Source of the DNA: Acidimicrobiia bacterium
GTDB taxonomy: Bacteria > Actinomycetota > Acidimicrobiia > Acidimicrobiales > Aldehydirespiratoraceae
Assembly (NCBI GenBank): GCA_022819505.1
Contig: JAJEHD010000006.1
Span: forward strand, 1-42,327
Length of the DNA stretch: 42,327 nucleotides
Direction of reading: 5' to 3'
How positions within the stretch are numbered: position 1 is the first letter of the stretch; each line of letters opens with the position of its first letter. The position numbers and the translations under genes were made by a program. The notes under the pieces were generated by a model. The model searched no databases. It saw only the letters and a list, made by a program, of their open reading frames with translations, and was not told where the DNA came from. Positions 17,042 through 26,741 of this stretch are shown here, piece by piece.

Positions 17042-17640
17042 CTATTGCGCCTGCCTGGACACGGCGGTGGCCATGTCGGCTGCTTCGCCGGCGGTCGCTT
17101 CCCCCTCGGGGGGCGGGCGTCTGCCGAAGACGATATCCCACCACGGGCGCAAACTGTCGCCGGTCATCCAGTCGAGCATCCCCGGCCCGTCGATCTTCAA
17201 GCAGATGCGGTGCCCGCTGGGAATACGGGTGTCCAACTCGATGCTCGTCGCGGTTTCACAGGCGGTGTGCGAACAGGCGGGTTCCGCCCAGCGGTATCTC
17301 GGTGCGGCCGGTCTTGGCGTAGAAGCGGCGGCCCTGGCGCTGTCGGAGTTCGCCGTCACCTCGAAACGGATCCTCTTGTACACCGCATCCGGATACGCCC
17401 GCGGGCCGTCGCTGTCAGGAGCGATCTCCAACGCCCGCCCCAACAGATCATTCGTCGAGGCCGTGATATCGCCCGCCTCAGCAGAAAACGACCCCGCCAC
17501 ACTGAAATGAAGAAAATACCGCGGACGCGACGCTATGCCCGAAATCTCAAAATCCCGAGTCTGCCCCTCGACAATCGAAGTCCGATGCAAAACCGCCGAG
17601 CCAGCCGAAAACAAGGTCCTGAGAGTCCCCTAGCGGTTTG
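17042..17640 (-). pseudogene. Decayed fragment of a paralogue of the giant protein
   Basis: The frame opens after a stop near 17635 and reads SAVLHR then SIVEGQTRDFEISG, then YFLHFSVAGSFSAEAGD, then PDSDGPRAY, then IRFEV. This parallels the giant protein just after its signal peptide (QAVLNR, VEGQTREFLIS, VHVSVVGSFTAEAGD, PDSDAPRAY, VSFEV). No signal peptide or good start is present. Similarity ends after about 85 residues. Codon bias then switches frame near 17340 (a stretch encoding GRRFYAKTGRTEIPLGG) and back near 17262, ending in a tryptophan-rich tail (LDWMTGDSLRPWWDIVFG). I read it as a truncated, frameshifted remnant; the origin of the tail is unknown. Confidence 0.65.
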
Positions 17641-17658
17641 GAGGGTGGTGTGATGCCC

Positions 17659-17721
17659 AGAACCCGTCCAATCGGTAGCGTAGAACCCGTCCAATCGGTA
17701 GCGTAGAACCCGTCTAATCGG
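17659..17721. repeat. 23-bp tandem repeat, 2.7 copies
   Basis: The unit begins AGAACCCGTC and ends GGTAGCGT. Copies are at 17659-17681, 17682-17704 and a partial third at 17705-17721 with one C-to-T change. It sits between the paralogue fragment and the CoA-transferase gene. Function is unknown; it could be a binding-site array or the scar of a rearrangement. Confidence 0.85.
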
Positions 17722-17838
17722 ATGCGCCACCACACGCCGTCCGGTCAAAGGGGCCCCCACACCTACTGGCATGGGTGGGTGTCGCCCTCGCTGAGTAATC
17801 TGCCGGTCGATGCCCTGTGCCGACCGCCCCCGCTCCCG

Positions 17839-20190
17839 ATGATTCTCCGGCACCTGCGAGTGGTCGAAGTCGGCGGGGGCATCTCGGGCCCCTATGCGGG
17901 AAAGCTGTTGGCCGACGCCGGAGCCGACGTAATCAAGGTGGAGCCCGTTGGCGGGGAGCCATTGCGGCGTTGGTCGGCTTCTGGCGCAGAGTTGGGCGAC
18001 AAAGACGGGCCGCTGTTCCAGTTTCTGAATACCTCCAAGCGCTCGGTGATTGGCGACCCGAGCGACCCGGAAGTCGCTGACTTGCTGGCCAGCGCCGACA
18101 TCCTCATCGACTCCATCGAAGAGGGACTGCCCTCGGCAATCATCAGAGCCGCACGCAAGGCCAACCCCGCACTGGTGCTGGTGTCGATCTCTCCGTGGGG
18201 ACGCACCGGTCCGTATGCTCACAGGCCAGCCACCGAGTTCACCTTGCAGGCGGAGTGCGGCGGCATCGGCAAACGGGGCAACCCCGAGCGGCCGCCGGTT
18301 CAGGCCGGCGGCGCCATCGGCGAGTGGACCGCAGCGATCTACGCCGGGGTGGGGGCGCTGGCCGCGGCCCGAGCCGCCGGTCGCAGCGGCCAGGGCGACC
18401 ATGTGGACGTGTCCATGTTCGAGACCATGGTCATGACAATGAATACCTACGCATGGATTGCGGCCGAGTTGAGCGGCGACACCAACTCCCAGAGACCCGG
18501 GCGTAACGTGGAACTGCCCTCCATCGAGCCCACCGCCGACGGCCATGTGGGCTTCTGCACGGTGGCCCGCCAGCAGTTCTTGGACTTCCTGGTGATGATC
18601 GGCCGCTCCGATTGGCTCGAAGATGAGGAGATGTGCGGCTACGGCGGCCGCTGGAAGCGACGAGACGAGTTCCGAGCGGCCATGCACGCCTGGACCACCC
18701 AGCGGACCACCGCCGAGGTGATCGCCGAGGCATCAGCCCGGCGCATCCCGGTGGCTCCCATCGGCAATGGGGCTACCGTGCCAACGCTGGAGGCGTTCTC
18801 CGGGCGGGATGCCTTTGCTGTCAACCCCTCGGGCGGTTTCACCCAGCCCGCCGTCCCCTACGATCTGCACGGCGCCAGCCCCAGGCCATTTGAGCCAGTC
18901 CCCGCCGCCGGTGAGCACACCGGACAGATCGAGGCCCGCACCCCCCAGCCCAACCGCGGCGAACCCGCCGCACTCCCCCTGGCCTGCGTGCGGGTGATCG
19001 ACTTCACCGCCTGGTGGGCCGGGCCAATCGCCAGCCACTCGCTGGCCCTGCTCGGGGCCGACGTGGTCAAGATCGAGTCCGTGCAGCGGGCCGACGGCAT
19101 GCGCTTCGCCTCCGCCCAACCGCCGTCGGTGGACCAGTGGTGGGAATGGGGCATGGTCTTCCACGGGGCCAACACCAACAAGCGAGGCATCACCCTCGAC
19201 CTCCGCTCCCCCGAAGGGGTGGAAATCGCCGAGCGGCTTATCGCCGACGCCGACGTGGTGATCGAGAATTTCACCCCCAGAGTGATGGAGGGCTTCGGTC
19301 TCACTTGGGAGCGGCTCTCGGCCCTCAATCCAAGGCTGATCATGACCAGGATGCCCGCCTTCGGACTCAGCGGCGCCTGGCGCAATAACACCGGCTTCGC
19401 CCAGACCATGGAACAGCTCACCGGAATGGCCAACATCACCGGCTATCCCGACGAGGATCCCCAAATCCCCCGGGGACCGTGCGATCCGCTGGCGGGCATG
19501 CACGCGGTGTTCGCCACCCTCACCGCCCTCGAGGAGCGAGATCGCACCGGTCAGGGCCGGCTGGTAGAGGTCACCATGGTGGCCGCTGCCCTCAACGCTG
19601 CCGCCGAGCAACTGGTGGAGTACTCGGCCCTCGGCCGCCAGCTCCCCCGAGAGGGCAATAGGGGGCCGCGGGCCGCTCCCCAGGGCGTGTACCCCGCGGC
19701 CGGCTTTGAGCGCTGGGTGGCCGTGGCGGTGGCGAACGACCTCCAGTGGAAGGCCCTCTACGACCTGCTCGACCGCCCCGACTGGGCCGAACACGACACC
19801 GCTGACAAGCGGCGGGCTGCCGCCGACGCCATCGATGCCGGGCTAGGCGAATGGATCGCCCCCCAGACCGACGCCGACGCGGTGGCGCAGCTGAACGCAG
19901 CCGGGGTCCCGGCCAGCGTGGTTGTGATGCCCGCCGAGGTCGGCGACCACCCCCAGCTTCGAACCCGCTCGTTCATCGAACCGATAGACCACCCGGTGTG
20001 CGGCGAGGTCTCCGCCGCCAGCCTCCCGTTCCGGTTCGAAACATCACCCGGCCCCTGGACCAAGACCCCGGCCCCCACCCTCGGACAGCACAATCACGAG
20101 GTGCTGGCCGGCGAACTCGGTCTCACCGCCGAAGAGCTGTCCGACTTAGAACGAAAGGGCATCATCGGGACCCGCCCTGTCGGGCTCTAA
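17839..20190 (+). CDS. Double-domain family III CoA-transferase (CaiB/BaiF type)
   Basis: About 783 residues made of two fused CoA-transferase family III domains. These enzymes move CoA between carboxylic acids, or act as racemases in related branches; the substrate cannot be read from sequence. Domain 1 starts LRVVEVGGGISGPYAGKLLA and has the conserved GDHVDVSMFET segment. A proline-rich linker follows, then domain 2 starting VRVIDFTAWWAGP with LGADVVKIES. In domain 2 the equivalent segment is VEVTMVAAA, with the acidic residue after Met-x missing, so it may be catalytically altered. The ATG at 17839 begins exactly at the domain boundary. A longer frame to 17722 would add a histidine-rich stretch that looks unrelated. 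It is convergent with the solute-binding gene and has no obvious operon partner. Confidence 0.85.
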   Translation: MILRHLRVVEVGGGISGPYAGKLLADAGADVIKVEPVGGEPLRRWSASGAELGDKDGPLFQFLNTSKRSVIGDPSDPEVADLLASADILIDSIEEGLPSAIIRAARKANPALVLVSISPWGRTGPYAHRPATEFTLQAECGGIGKRGNPERPPVQAGGAIGEWTAAIYAGVGALAAARAAGRSGQGDHVDVSMFETMVMTMNTYAWIAAELSGDTNSQRPGRNVELPSIEPTADGHVGFCTVARQQFLDFLVMIGRSDWLEDEEMCGYGGRWKRRDEFRAAMHAWTTQRTTAEVIAEASARRIPVAPIGNGATVPTLEAFSGRDAFAVNPSGGFTQPAVPYDLHGASPRPFEPVPAAGEHTGQIEARTPQPNRGEPAALPLACVRVIDFTAWWAGPIASHSLALLGADVVKIESVQRADGMRFASAQPPSVDQWWEWGMVFHGANTNKRGITLDLRSPEGVEIAERLIADADVVIENFTPRVMEGFGLTWERLSALNPRLIMTRMPAFGLSGAWRNNTGFAQTMEQLTGMANITGYPDEDPQIPRGPCDPLAGMHAVFATLTALEERDRTGQGRLVEVTMVAAALNAAAEQLVEYSALGRQLPREGNRGPRAAPQGVYPAAGFERWVAVAVANDLQWKALYDLLDRPDWAEHDTADKRRAAADAIDAGLGEWIAPQTDADAVAQLNAAGVPASVVVMPAEVGDHPQLRTRSFIEPIDHPVCGEVSAASLPFRFETSPGPWTKTPAPTLGQHNHEVLAGELGLTAEELSDLERKGIIGTRPVGL

Positions 20191-20213
20191 CCTGCCGTGC
20201 CCGGCGATTCTGC

Positions 20214-21761
20214 TTAGTTGGATTGGTTGGGGTCGATACCCAGTTTGGCGGATTCGACGAGTTCCACCAGGTTGTCGGGGTCGCAATCCATGGTGCCCTG
20301 GGTGGCGGGGTGGCGGCGGATCCAACCGCTGGGGGTGGGGCTCATCAGCAGGAAGCACGACGACGGGATTCCCTCGGCGGGGTTGGTCGGTCCGTGAAGG
20401 CCCCGACCATCCCATTCGGTGATGGTGCGCGCCGACTCGATCACCTGCTCTCGGCTCAGCCCCCCTCCACTGGTGAACATCGCCCGATTGACCGCTTCCT
20501 CGAACAGCAGCGCGGATGCCCAACTCGACAGGCCGATCAAGTCCACTTCGGCCTCTTCATCTACTTCTTCTCTCAAAAAGAGCACGTATCTCACTAATTC
20601 GACGTTGTCGCCTGGTTCCTCGAAGGGCAGCATCCCGATGCTCACCCAGAGGTCCGATCCCAATTCGGCCACTTCGCCTACCCAGCTCTGGGTGTAGCAG
20701 TCTGCCCCGCAGAGGACGAATGTCAGCCCATCTGCGGGCTCCCCTTCAACTGCTCCCTCATTTCCGGGTCCCTCTTGGGCGTTGTCAGCGAGCTCTTGCT
20801 CGGGGCCCGCCCCATCCGCTCCGACAGAAGCCTCTTCAGGCGCCGCGGTGGGATCCTCCACAGGCTTTGGGGAGTCAAACACCGGTAGCTTGGCGAATAG
20901 GTTTGCTCGGGCTTCGAGCAATTCCATCAGCCGACGGCTGTCCGCCGACCAGGTGATTCCCAGAACTCCGGCTTGCAGCATGGCGGAGACCATCGCGTCG
21001 TAGTCATCGCCGGTCACGTCGGCGGTCGCCTCAAAGGAGAAGTTGAATCCTCCCGCCGTGGCGGCCTCGATATCCCGTTGCGCCTGGTAGAAGGCCACCG
21101 GAAGGTCCAGCACCACCGTGCCCACTGACCCCGCCGCCAGAGGAAGACGCTCGCTCAAGTACTGGGCCGGGCCGGCCTGCCCCACAGTGTTGGAGGTTGG
21201 ATTGGAGACGAACGTCACTGGCGACGCCCGCCGGTCTGGGCTCAGAGCAGCGGCCGGGAAATCGGGCAGGCGGCAGGACTCATCATTCAAGATGTCGACC
21301 CCGTCGCCGTCGAACAGCGCGTAAGACCCCACCAGGGCGAAGATGTCGCTCTCGCAGGCCTCCTGAATGGCGGCCCGGTGGTCGTACACGTTGGCGTCGA
21401 AGAGCACAACCTCAACATCCCGGCCGCCAAGGCCGCCGGTGCTGTTCACCGCCTGGGCCCAGGCCCGCATTGCCAGCCACGCCGACTCGCTGCCGCCGTT
21501 TACATCGTTGCCCGCGCTGGCGTCGGCGATCACTCCGACCCGAATCACCTCATCGCTGACCCCGGTGCGTGTCGGCGCAACTGTCGGCCCCGGGACCACC
21601 GTGTCCTCGGCCTGCGGGGTGGGGGTAGGGGTGGCCAATTCAGGCGATGACACCACCGGCCCCCGGAGATCCGGGGTCTTGCAGCCCGCGACCACCAAGG
21701 CCAGCGCCACCGCTAGCGCGACGGACGCGGTTGCAGTCTTGAAGAAGCGGGCGAGCCGCAC
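20214..21761 (-). CDS. Lipoprotein solute-binding protein, branched-chain amino acid ABC type
   Basis: A 515-residue type I periplasmic binding protein (Peripla_BP_6-like). It has a lipoprotein signal with the lipobox LVVAGC (Cys27), a threonine/proline-rich tether to about residue 68, then VIRVGVIADASAGN and the two-lobe fold. An acidic low-complexity insertion (about 297-345, rich in E, A, G and P) interrupts the fold, which is unusual. The GTG at 21761 was chosen because it gives the complete signal peptide; AAAGGGG lies directly against it. No permease or ATPase genes are adjacent, so it is an orphan receptor. It follows metY by 43 bp on the same strand and could share its transcript. Confidence 0.75.
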   Translation of the reverse strand: MRLARFFKTATASVALAVALALVVAGCKTPDLRGPVVSSPELATPTPTPQAEDTVVPGPTVAPTRTGVSDEVIRVGVIADASAGNDVNGGSESAWLAMRAWAQAVNSTGGLGGRDVEVVLFDANVYDHRAAIQEACESDIFALVGSYALFDGDGVDILNDESCRLPDFPAAALSPDRRASPVTFVSNPTSNTVGQAGPAQYLSERLPLAAGSVGTVVLDLPVAFYQAQRDIEAATAGGFNFSFEATADVTGDDYDAMVSAMLQAGVLGITWSADSRRLMELLEARANLFAKLPVFDSPKPVEDPTAAPEEASVGADGAGPEQELADNAQEGPGNEGAVEGEPADGLTFVLCGADCYTQSWVGEVAELGSDLWVSIGMLPFEEPGDNVELVRYVLFLREEVDEEAEVDLIGLSSWASALLFEEAVNRAMFTSGGGLSREQVIESARTITEWDGRGLHGPTNPAEGIPSSCFLLMSPTPSGWIRRHPATQGTMDCDPDNLVELVESAKLGIDPNQSN

Positions 21762-21804
21762 CCCTTTATCGTCGCACGTCGCTGCCGCCGCGCGGGCAGC
21801 AGGT

Positions 21805-23118
21805 TCAGGCTCGGGCCGCGGCGAAGCCCTGCTCCAGGTCGGCGATGATGTCGTCCACCGACTCCAAGCCAACCGACAGCCGCACCAGGCCGGGATACAC
21901 ACCAGTGCTCACCTGCTCCTCTTCGGTGAGCTGGGAGTGGGTGGTGGAGGCCGGGTGGATCACCAGGCTGCGCACGTCGCCAATGTTGGCCACATGGCTG
22001 TGCAGGGTGAGCGCGTTCACGAACTTCTCGCCAGCGTCGCGTCCGCCCTTGATGTGGAAGGCGGGCACCGAGCCGTAGCCCTTGCCGTCGGTGTAGTGGT
22101 TCATCCGCTCGTGCCACGGGCTGGACGACAGTCCGCCGAACTGCACCGACTCCACCTGGTCGTGGCCCTCGAGGTACTCCGACACGGTCTGGGCGTTGGA
22201 GCAATGCCGCTCCATGCGCAGGCTGAGCGTCTCCAACCCCTGGAGGAAGTAGAAGGCGTTCTGCGGGGAGATAGTCGCACCGATGTCCCGAAGCAGCTGC
22301 ACCCGGGCCTTGATGATGAAGGAGCCGTTGCCCAAAGCCGGCCAGAAGGCCAGTCCGTGGTAGCTGGGGTCGGGCTCGGTGAAGTTGGGGAATCGGCCGC
22401 TGGCCCCGTAGTCGAAGGTGCCGCCGTCGATGATGACTCCGCCGATGGAGTTGCCGTGGCCGCCGATGAACTTGGTCATGGAGTGGACCACAATGTCGGC
22501 CCCGTGCTCCAGCGGGCGGATCAGATAGGGAGACGGCACCGTGTTGTCCACCATCAGCGGGATGCCCTCGGCATGGCCCACCGCGGCGACGCCCTCGATG
22601 TCGAGGCAGTCGTTCTTGGGGTTGCCGATGGTCTCGGCGTACAGCACCTTGGTGTTCTCCTGGATGGCGTTCTTCCAGGCACCCAGGTCGTCGGGGTCTT
22701 CGATAAACGACACCTCGATGCCCATCTTGGGCAGGGTGTAGTGCAGCAGGTTGTAGGTGCCGCCGTACAGCGAGGCGGAGGAGACAACGTGGTCGCCCGA
22801 CTCGGCCAGGTTCAAGATGGCCAGCGTCTCGGCAGCCTGTCCCGAGGCCATGGCCAGCGCTCCGGGGATCCCGATGGCGGTCTCGGTGCCACCCTCCAGC
22901 GCGGAGAGCCGGGCCTCCAGCACCATCTGGGTGGGATTCATGATCCGGGTGTAGATGTTGCCCACTTCGGCCAGCCCGAACAGGGCGGCAGCGTGCTCGG
23001 TGTCGCGGAACACATAGGAGGTGGTCTGGTAGATGGGCACAGCCCGTGATCCGGTGGCCGGATCGGGCTCCTGCCCAGAGTGGATCTGCTTGGTCTCGAA
23101 ACCCCAGTTTTCGCTCAC
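21805..23118 (-). CDS. metY: O-acetylhomoserine sulfhydrylase (PLP enzyme)
   Basis: A 437-residue member of the Cys/Met metabolism PLP family. It resembles O-acetylhomoserine (thiol)-lyase, which makes homocysteine from O-acetylhomoserine and sulfide. The start reads [11 protein letters not shown], with an SxxxYGGTYNL segment and the PLP lysine K216 in [11 protein letters not shown]. The length fits MetY (about 430) better than cystathionine synthases (about 390). The GTG at 23118 is preceded by a strong purine-rich ribosome site (GGAAGGAAGAG). It is the fourth gene behind ilvB-ilvN-ilvC, 85 bp after ilvC, and may therefore be partly under the branched-chain attenuator. No SAM riboswitch is evident in the 85-bp gap. 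Confidence 0.88.
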   Translation of the reverse strand: MSENWGFETKQIHSGQEPDPATGSRAVPIYQTTSYVFRDTEHAAALFGLAEVGNIYTRIMNPTQMVLEARLSALEGGTETAIGIPGALAMASGQAAETLAILNLAESGDHVVSSASLYGGTYNLLHYTLPKMGIEVSFIEDPDDLGAWKNAIQENTKVLYAETIGNPKNDCLDIEGVAAVGHAEGIPLMVDNTVPSPYLIRPLEHGADIVVHSMTKFIGGHGNSIGGVIIDGGTFDYGASGRFPNFTEPDPSYHGLAFWPALGNGSFIIKARVQLLRDIGATISPQNAFYFLQGLETLSLRMERHCSNAQTVSEYLEGHDQVESVQFGGLSSSPWHERMNHYTDGKGYGSVPAFHIKGGRDAGEKFVNALTLHSHVANIGDVRSLVIHPASTTHSQLTEEEQVSTGVYPGLVRLSVGLESVDDIIADLEQGFAAARA

Positions 23119-23166
23119 GGCTCTTCTCTCTTCCTTCCGGAGTTGCCGGATAGATACTAATGAATT

Positions 23167-23182
23167 GCTGCCGTTTGGCAGC
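23167..23182 (-). terminator. Hairpin between ilvC and metY
   Basis: GCTGCC and GGCAGC around a 4-nt loop, 22 nt after the ilvC stop. The following sequence is AT-rich but not a true T-run. It could be a weak terminator or an mRNA processing/stability hairpin that lowers metY expression relative to ilv. Confidence 0.4.
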
Positions 23183-23203
23183 TATCGAAGGCGGGACCGG
23201 GAA

Positions 23204-24250
<1,047 letters not shown>

Positions 24251-24284
24251 TTACAGTCGGTTTTGGCTTTCGATCTAATTCTGA

Positions 24285-24809
24285 TCAGGGAGCCAGGGGG
24301 TCGGGGGCGGCTTTGACCAGCTTGGGCAGCGCCACCTTGCCGGTGCGCTGCACGTCCACGATCCCATAGGGTCGCAGAAGGCCTTCGAAGTCATCCACTC
24401 GGCTGGGCGATCCGGTGAGCGACACCATGATCTCGTCGTAGCCCACATTCAACACGGTGGCCTGGAATATCCGCACCAGATCCAGAATCTGGCCCCGGAT
24501 CTCGGGCTCGGCCCTCACGGTGACCATCATCAGCTCCCGCTCCACGCTGGCCGATGGGTTCAGTTCCTGGATGTCCACCACGTTGACCAGCTTGTCGAGC
24601 TGCTTCACCACCTGCTCCATCGGCGCGGCGTCCACCCCCACCACGATGGTGAGACGGCTGAACCGCTCGTCGTCGGTGGGGGCCACGGCCAGTGACTCGA
24701 TGTTGAACCCCCGGCGGGCGAAGAGTCCGGCCACCCGGGCCAGCACGCCGGCTTTGTTCTCCACTCGCACCACCAGCGTGGTGGTGCCCCCGCCGTCGGC
24801 GGCGGTCAT
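24285..24809 (-). CDS. ilvN: Acetolactate synthase small (regulatory) subunit
   Basis: 174 residues. An N-terminal ACT domain (VRVENKAGVLARVAGLFARR, about residues 10-85) that should bind valine for feedback inhibition, followed by the C-terminal domain of acetolactate synthase small subunits. It associates with the IlvB catalytic subunit. The ATG overlaps the ilvB stop by four bases (ATGA), so the two are translationally coupled at matched amounts. Confidence 0.94.
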   Translation of the reverse strand: MTAADGGGTTTLVVRVENKAGVLARVAGLFARRGFNIESLAVAPTDDERFSRLTIVVGVDAAPMEQVVKQLDKLVNVVDIQELNPSASVERELMMVTVRAEPEIRGQILDLVRIFQATVLNVGYDEIMVSLTGSPSRVDDFEGLLRPYGIVDVQRTGKVALPKLVKAAPDPLAP

Positions 24810-26545
24810 CGGGGCTGGTCCCGCTGAGAGGGATCCACCACCACATCGCTGTTGGACATACCGGCCGGCACCATGGGGAAGACGTTCTCCTCAGCTTCGC
24901 AGCGGAACTCCACCACCACCGGCTGATCGTTGATCTCATTGGCTTGGGCGATGGCCGGGCCAACCTCTTCGGGCGACTCCACCCGAAGCCCGACACAGCC
25001 CAGCGCCTCAGCCCACATCTTGTAGTCGGGCACGTCGCGGGTTAGGTACACCTCGGAATAGCGCTCCTCGTAGAACATCTCCTGCCACTGGCGGACCATT
25101 CCCAGATAAGCGTTGTTGATGAGGGCCACCTTGATGGGGAATCCCTCGGTGGCCGCGGTGACCAGCTCTTGGGCGGTCATCTGGAAGCATCCGTCGCCGT
25201 CCACTGCCCACACCATGCGGTCGGGCCGGCCCGCCTTGGCCCCGATGGCGGCGGGGATGGCGAACCCCATTGTGCCCAGGCCGCCCGAGTTCACCCACGT
25301 GTAGGGGTGGTTGAACTTCCAATACTGACTGGTCCACATCTGATGCTGGCCCACTCCCGAGGCCACGATGGTGTCGGAGGGGGTGGAGTCCCGAAGCTGC
25401 TCCAGCACGTACTGGGGCTTCAGCAGCTCGTCGCCCTTCGACTGCTCATAGGTAAGCGGGAATCGCTCTTGCCATCCGCTGATCCGAGACCGCCACTGGT
25501 TTCGGTCGGGCTGCGCCTCGCTGCCCCCCATCTCCTTCAGCGCCTTCACCAGCTCCTCGATGACCACCCGGCAGTCGCCCTGGATGGCCACGTCCGGGCG
25601 GCGCACCTTGCCCAGCTCGGCGCTGTCGATGTCCACGTGGATGATCTTGGCCAGGGGGGCGAACTCGCCCACCTTGCCGGTGACCCGGTCGTCGAAGCGG
25701 GCGCCCAGTGCGATGAGCAGGTCGGCCTCCTGCATGGCGGTGACCGCGGTGTAGTTGCCGTGCATGCCGGGCATGCCCAGACACAGCGGGTGGTCGTCGG
25801 GGAAGCCGCCCCGGTTCATCAGCGTGGTAACCACGTGGATGCCGGTCATTTCAGCCAGCTCCAAGAGGGCTTCCGCCCCCCGGGACTTCAAGATGCCGCC
25901 CCCGGTGTAGAGAACCGGGCGCTCAGCCTCGCAGATGAGCTTGGCCGCTTGGCGGATCAGCTCGGCATCACCCGCCTGGTTGGGGAAGTAGCCGGGCAGG
26001 TCGTGGCTGTCGGGGGTGTACCACTCCATCGCCGATCGGGGGTTGTTGGGGTCGACGATGTCTTTGGGGATGTCCACCAGCACCGGGCCGGGACGGCCGG
26101 TGGTGGCGATGTAGAAGGCGTCGTGGATCACCTGGGGGATGTCGGCCGCTTCGGTCACCAGGTAGTTGTGCTTGGTGACCGACATGGTGATGCCGGTGGT
26201 GTCGCACTCCTGGAAGGCGTCGGTGCCGATGGCCGCATATGGAACCTGGCCGGTGACAACCACCATGGGGATGGAGTCCATATAGGCGTCACACAGCGGG
26301 GTGACGATGTTGGTGGCCGCCGGCCCCGAGGTGACCATGGCCACGCCGGGGCGACCGGTGGCGTGGGCGTACCCCTCGGCCATGTGGCCGGCGCCCTGCT
26401 CGTGGCGCACCAGCACGTGGCGGATGGACGAGTCGATCAGCGGGTCGTACACCGGCAGGATGGCCCCGCCGGGCAGCCCGAACAAGATGTCCACGCCCTC
26501 GTTCTCAAGGGCCTTCATCAGGGCTTGTCCGCCGTTCATGTTCAT
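24806..26545 (-). CDS. ilvB: Acetolactate synthase large (catalytic) subunit
   Basis: About 579 residues, ThDP-dependent. It condenses two pyruvates to acetolactate, or pyruvate with 2-oxobutyrate. It shows GLPGGAILPVYD near the N terminus, the ThDP glutamate region (RHEQGAGHMAEGYA), a FAD-binding middle domain, and the C-terminal GDGCFQMTAQEL ThDP/Mg motif ending in NNAYLGMVRQWQ. I chose the ATG at 26545 (a second ATG follows at 26539). The frame is open further upstream to 26740, but that stretch is the attenuator leader with a terminator, not protein. It heads the ilvB-ilvN-ilvC-metY cluster. Confidence 0.94.
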   Translation of the reverse strand: MNMNGGQALMKALENEGVDILFGLPGGAILPVYDPLIDSSIRHVLVRHEQGAGHMAEGYAHATGRPGVAMVTSGPAATNIVTPLCDAYMDSIPMVVVTGQVPYAAIGTDAFQECDTTGITMSVTKHNYLVTEAADIPQVIHDAFYIATTGRPGPVLVDIPKDIVDPNNPRSAMEWYTPDSHDLPGYFPNQAGDAELIRQAAKLICEAERPVLYTGGGILKSRGAEALLELAEMTGIHVVTTLMNRGGFPDDHPLCLGMPGMHGNYTAVTAMQEADLLIALGARFDDRVTGKVGEFAPLAKIIHVDIDSAELGKVRRPDVAIQGDCRVVIEELVKALKEMGGSEAQPDRNQWRSRISGWQERFPLTYEQSKGDELLKPQYVLEQLRDSTPSDTIVASGVGQHQMWTSQYWKFNHPYTWVNSGGLGTMGFAIPAAIGAKAGRPDRMVWAVDGDGCFQMTAQELVTAATEGFPIKVALINNAYLGMVRQWQEMFYEERYSEVYLTRDVPDYKMWAEALGCVGLRVESPEEVGPAIAQANEINDQPVVVEFRCEAEENVFPMVPAGMSNSDVVVDPSQRDQPR

Positions 26546-26615
26546 GTTTGCAAACCGTTCATCTTGAAATCCACTGGTGAGATTCTGTTTTGGATCAACC
26601 TCTCGGGCTTGTCCT

Positions 26616-26645
26616 AAAAGGAAAGACCTCCCGGTGTGGGAGGTC
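26616..26645 (-). terminator. Intrinsic terminator in the ilvB leader (attenuator)
   Basis: On the minus strand GACCTCCC and GGGAGGTC form a perfect 8-bp stem around a 5-nt loop, followed by TTTCCTTTT. It lies about 70 nt before the ilvB start and 37 nt after the leader-peptide stop. Upstream, AGCGCACGGTC can pair with GACCGAGCGCT with one mismatch, giving the competing hairpin expected of an attenuator. Confidence 0.85.
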
Positions 26646-26682
26646 GGAAGCGCTCGGTCTCCGGGTCGGCCGGGACCGTGCG

Positions 26683-26730
26683 CTATAGGCGTACTACGAG
26701 AATCGCTCCAGTGTGGGGATGGCGCTTCAT
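26683..26730 (-). CDS. ilv leader peptide (attenuation sensor)
   Basis: A 15-codon ORF, MKRHPHTGAILVVRL then TAG, with consecutive Ile-Leu-Val-Val and a final Leu. Ribosome stalling at these codons when branched-chain aminoacyl-tRNAs are scarce would stop the downstream hairpins from folding into the terminator at 26616-26645. This is the logic of ilvBNC attenuation known in Corynebacterium. GGTGG precedes the ATG, and the predicted message starts only a few bases upstream. Confidence 0.8.
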   Translation of the reverse strand: MKRHPHTGAILVVRL

Positions 26731-26741
26731 AGGATGCCACC

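Noticed and set aside
17659..17721. CRISPR array
   Set aside because: The 23-bp units are directly abutting with no spacers and there are only 2.7 copies; no cas genes are nearby.
17533..18687. Minus-strand 384-codon frame across the CoA-transferase start
   Set aside because: Antisense to a well-supported CoA-transferase and a mixture of glycine- and histidine-rich sequence without family motifs.
23119..23203. SAM riboswitch upstream of metY
   Set aside because: Only 85 bp, a single short hairpin, and none of the conserved core of the known SAM riboswitch classes could be seen.
24806..26740. ilvB starting at 26740
   Set aside because: The extra 65 codons run through the leader peptide region and the intrinsic terminator; known IlvB proteins begin close to the Met at 26545.
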